64,000 bases of DNA, taken from Haematococcus lacustris (Eukaryota > Chlorophyta > Chlorophyceae > Chlamydomonadales > Haematococcaceae). Below the pieces are notes generated by a model that saw nothing but the letters and a program-made list of their open reading frames with translations, did no database searches and was not told the DNA's origin. The position numbers were made by a program, and so were the translations under genes. The stretch covers positions 2,169,646 to 2,233,645 of the forward strand of contig JASKMD010000014.1 in NCBI GenBank assembly GCA_030144725.1. The letters are read 5' to 3'. Position 1 is the first letter of the stretch; every line of letters starts with the position of its first letter. Positions 61,409 to 64,000 of the stretch are shown here, one piece after another.

Positions 61409-62803
61409 TTAGTGATGTGGGTTGTGGCTGTTGGTGATGTGGGTTGTGGTTGTTGGTGAACAGAGGGTATTGGGTATGCCAGTCAGAGCTGGCAGGTGGT
61501 GGTAAGGATTTGCAGGTGGTGGTGGTAAGGCTTTGCAGGTGGTGGTGGTAAGGCTTTGCAGGTGGTGGTAAGGCTCTTGCGCATCGGCATGTGTAGCTAG
61601 CATGGCTGTGTCATAAGGCTGTTCATGCCAGGTAGCAGCAGTTAAGACTGATAGGTATTGGTGCGGCTGAGGTGTGTGTCTCTTTTCGGCCTGCACATTA
61701 GCATCAGCAGTTTGCTTAGTTGTGTCAGATATCTGGTTATGCCGGTGTACAACATTCATGGCTGGCAGGTGGTGGCAGTGCTTAGGTGCATGTCTATTGG
61801 CTGCCTGCGCATCAGCATGTGTAGCTAGCATGGCTGTGTCGTGTGGCTGTTCATGCCAGGCTGCCGCAGCTGGGACTGGCAGGTGGTGGTGCGGCTGAGG
61901 TGTATGTCTCTTTTCGGCCTGCACATCAGCATCAGCAGTTTGCTTAATTGTGTCAGATGTCTGGTTATGCCGGTGTACAACATTTATGGCTGGCAGGTGG
62001 TGGCAGTGCCGAGTGGCGTGTTTCATGTTAACCTGCGCATCCGCATGTTTAGCCTGTGTCATTGTGTCAGGCGGCTGGTCATGCCTGGTTGGTATAGTGT
62101 GCATGGAGCATTCACTACTTCTACTGTGGCACATCATAGCATGTGTAGCAGCCTTGCAGGTTTGGGTTCTTGGCTGAACCTGCAGGTGGGTGTCAGGTGG
62201 TTCTCCCCAATGGGGTATAGCCTGTTTTGCAGAGTGCCTGCAGCAGCGCATCATCATGTCAGCAGCGGCGTCGCAGGTTTGGGTTCCTGGTAAATCTTGC
62301 CATGGGGTGTCAGATTGCCCACCACTACTGGCTACAGCTTGGCTAGTCCTTTTGTTGCCTTGCAATTGATCTGTGACAAACAGGGCTGGTCTCGGCTGCC
62401 GTTTGCTACTTGAGCTGTCGATTGCGACCGAACTGGCTGTCTGGATGTCGGCACCACTCCACCTGTTCATCTCTTCTGTCGTTGGCGTCTGCGAGAGTTT
62501 TAGCATCGCCTGTTCCACGTCGTTGCATCTGTTGCAGACATCGCATTTGGGAAGCATTTGGGACCCATCTCTTTCCCGTTTTGTGGCCAGTGGGTCAAAG
62601 GTGAACATACTCCAGGACCCACTGGTTGGACCCGCCGCGTTTGTATACTCAGACGATTGCAGCCGGAGGCCCGCAATCCCGTTAGCATAGCCGCATTGGA
62701 CCAGTGGGGGAGCAGAGGTCCCCATCAGAAAATAGCACAGGCACAGGCAGGTAAACAGGCGCGCCATTGTCTTCGGCGTCCAGGTCCAAGGTCCAGGGTC
62801 CAC
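61409..62803 (-). CDS. LINE-1 5' ORF: secreted tandem-repeat protein (copy 2)
   Basis: 464 residues from 62803, or about 452 from the ATG at 62767 directly before a signal peptide (MARLFTCLCLCYFLMGTSA). A Cys motif CDVCNRCNDVEQ lies near 90. From about 220 on, two alternating units of about 38 residues recur: one with VVHRHNQTSDT-KQTADADVQAEKRH, the other with AAWHEQPHDTAMLATHADAQ, each preceded by HHLP. It is rich in His, Thr, Ala and Pro and ends ITNSHNPHH. The function is unknown; LINEs rarely carry secreted proteins. It may be the element's own ORF or a captured host gene. Confidence 0.6.
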   Translation of the reverse strand: MDPGPWTWTPKTMARLFTCLCLCYFLMGTSAPPLVQCGYANGIAGLRLQSSEYTNAAGPTSGSWSMFTFDPLATKRERDGSQMLPKCDVCNRCNDVEQAMLKLSQTPTTEEMNRWSGADIQTASSVAIDSSSSKRQPRPALFVTDQLQGNKRTSQAVASSGGQSDTPWQDLPGTQTCDAAADMMMRCCRHSAKQAIPHWGEPPDTHLQVQPRTQTCKAATHAMMCHSRSSECSMHTIPTRHDQPPDTMTQAKHADAQVNMKHATRHCHHLPAINVVHRHNQTSDTIKQTADADVQAEKRHTPQPHHHLPVPAAAAWHEQPHDTAMLATHADAQAANRHAPKHCHHLPAMNVVHRHNQISDTTKQTADANVQAEKRHTPQPHQYLSVLTAATWHEQPYDTAMLATHADAQEPYHHLQSLTTTTCKALPPPPANPYHHLPALTGIPNTLCSPTTTTHITNSHNPHH

Positions 62804-64000
62804 GATGCGGTACTCGTTCGGCTCGTCTCGGCGTGCAAATTCACACGCCGTGCTCGAACGACCTCGTTGATGCGTCTGCGGTCAGAGGAGACAGAGCGAA
62901 GTTTTAGTCAAAAATTGTGACGGACCTAACTAACTCTATACAACGCCTCACGATGTAAGATTGGCACGCCTTGACGCAGCGCCGCGCACGTTAGCATCGG
63001 CTCAGAGGAAGAGGCCTATGGTGATCGGCTGGTCCGCGACCCCGTCCAATGTTCGGGGGCGCTTACCAGCACACAACGCCAGGAGAGCTCCATCGCTGTT
63101 ATTTGCGCCCTTAAGTATGTGTGCTGTTGCAGCGATGTCCTCGGCGATGTCCTACTGGGTGCCTACTGGGTGTCTACAGCAATCAGGTCTCCCATGAGGA
63201 CCTCCCCCTGTGGGGGGGAGGCCACTGTACTGTTACAGGGGGACCTTCCAACCGCCCAACCGCATCCCGCCCGCTGTACTGCGCCACCTCTCTGGGCACC
63301 TTTGCGTACCTGTGCGCTCGCACTGCACGCGTGCTAGGAATGCTTACAGTGCTATTGCTAGGTTGTGCAGCGTGGGCCGCAGCGCTGGCAGCATCAATTG
63401 CCACCACGCTGGATGCGACAAGCTCAGCCACCACAGCAGAAACATCAGTAGGAACAGCAGCTGGCGAGCAGCCCGTAACCGCAGACGGAGTGCAGAGCGT
63501 AATATGCGCAGAACCTGAGCCTGCAACCCCAGCACTTCGAACATCAAGCCTCGCACCCCGCACCTCGCATCTCGGCCCTCGCATGGCACCTCGCATCTCG
63601 CACCTGGTGCTCTGCAGGACAGTAGCGCAAGAGCCAGGAGGTGCAGCCAAGGGAAGCAGCTAGGCAGCGCAGCAAGGAGCAGCAAAGAGCAGCAAGGAGC
63701 AGCGAGGAGCAGTTGGAAGCGGCATCAAAGAGCGGCAACAATGAGCCGGCACCCTTCCCAACCCCTCCACCACCACCCTCGCCCCACATGCACCCCACTA
63801 TCCCCCGCACACACCCCCACCCTGTAGATAGTTAGTGGCTCGCTTTTGCAGTGTGGTCATCATTGCCTAGCCTGACCACATGCATGAACTTCTTCGCTGC
63901 AGGGTTTCATGGTCACAACCATCCTCTTTCCCACAACCACCACACTCACCTTCGCTCTCCCCCTCTTCCGCCACAATGCAACACCCTCTACCTATCTTGT
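62804..64000. other. Right end of window, no recognised gene
   Basis: No protein family, RNA gene or known repeat was recognised. There are short direct repeats of the type CACCTCGCATCTCG (about 63560-63605) and AGGAGCAGCAAAGAGCAGC (about 63675-63710). The plus-strand frame 63121-63663 has a hydrophobic, Ala/Thr-rich middle but no support as a gene. Confidence 0.35.

Larger units (their letters stand above)
58929..62803 (-). mobile_element. LINE-1 copy 2, lacking its 3' part
   Basis: It matches copy 1 from within the endonuclease region (equivalent to 45901) up through the peptidase ORFs and the 5' ORF. It lacks the chromovirus and hAT-like insertions and so supplies both empty sites. The endonuclease remainder, reverse transcriptase and 3' tail are missing. 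LINE copies normally lose the 5' end, so this break arose by rearrangement. The 5' limit is unclear and may extend past 62803. Confidence 0.8.

Noticed and set aside
61490..62180. CRISPR-like array (regular repeats in the LINE-1 5' ORF)
   Set aside because: Units are adjacent, diverged and coding, without unique spacers; the DNA is eukaryotic.
63121..63663. 180-residue frame with a hydrophobic middle
   Set aside because: No homologue recognised, no splice or start context, and overlapping frames on both strands are equally open.

Overview
The window looks like nuclear DNA of a chlamydomonadalean (volvocine-type) green alga. The evidence is two pherophorin genes (Ser-Pro-rich extracellular-matrix glycoproteins of this order) with short GT-AG introns, high GC with G/C-rich microsatellites, and transposons of kinds known from Chlamydomonas. 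There are no bacterial operons and I found no tRNA or rRNA gene. Almost everything outside the pherophorins is mobile or duplicated DNA.

Layout. 1-1488: repeat debris, a C-rich low-complexity tract and a dispersed repeat module. 1489-9222: copy A of a duplicated block (fragment of a LINE, called LINE-2 here, plus pherophorin copy A on the minus strand, broken by a 2-bp deletion). 9940-12255: an element with long inverted repeats. 12671-15173: a complete PIF/Harbinger DNA transposon with a three-exon transposase and a Myb-like second gene. 15565-17913: a gene-fragment/repeat block. 17914-24186: a degenerate full-length LINE-2 flanked by 87-bp direct repeats. 24187-30212: copy B of the pherophorin block, with an intact five-domain gene. 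30213-38910: a second copy of the 15565-17913 block, split by a young Ty3 chromovirus (30723-37045). 38911-58713: a ~10.4-kb LINE (LINE-1, minus strand, Dualen/RandI-like) carrying three nested insertions: a second Ty3 chromovirus (47289-53410), a hAT-like non-autonomous element (54098-54972) and a TIR element with 5-bp target duplications (55913-58322). 58929 to at least 62803: a second, 3'-truncated LINE-1 copy lacking all three insertions. 62804-64000: no recognisable gene.

The most interesting object is LINE-1. Its 5' region encodes a secreted-looking tandem-repeat protein, then a short hydrophobic leader ending in a canonical 2A motif, then two consecutive Josephin-like (ataxin-3 type) cysteine-peptidase domains. 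Both keep the Q-C-H-D catalytic set at Josephin spacing. An AP endonuclease, reverse transcriptase, PHD finger, RNase H and CCHC region follow. Dualen elements of Chlamydomonas are described as encoding a cysteine protease, so the protease itself may not be new; the 2A leader and the duplicated peptidase may be.

Both chromoviruses have apparently identical LTRs, exact 5-bp target duplications, and gag and pol in one frame separated by a single stop codon (UAG in one, UGA in the other). This suggests stop readthrough. Exact target duplications, paralogous empty sites and nesting let much of the insertion order be read from the sequence alone.
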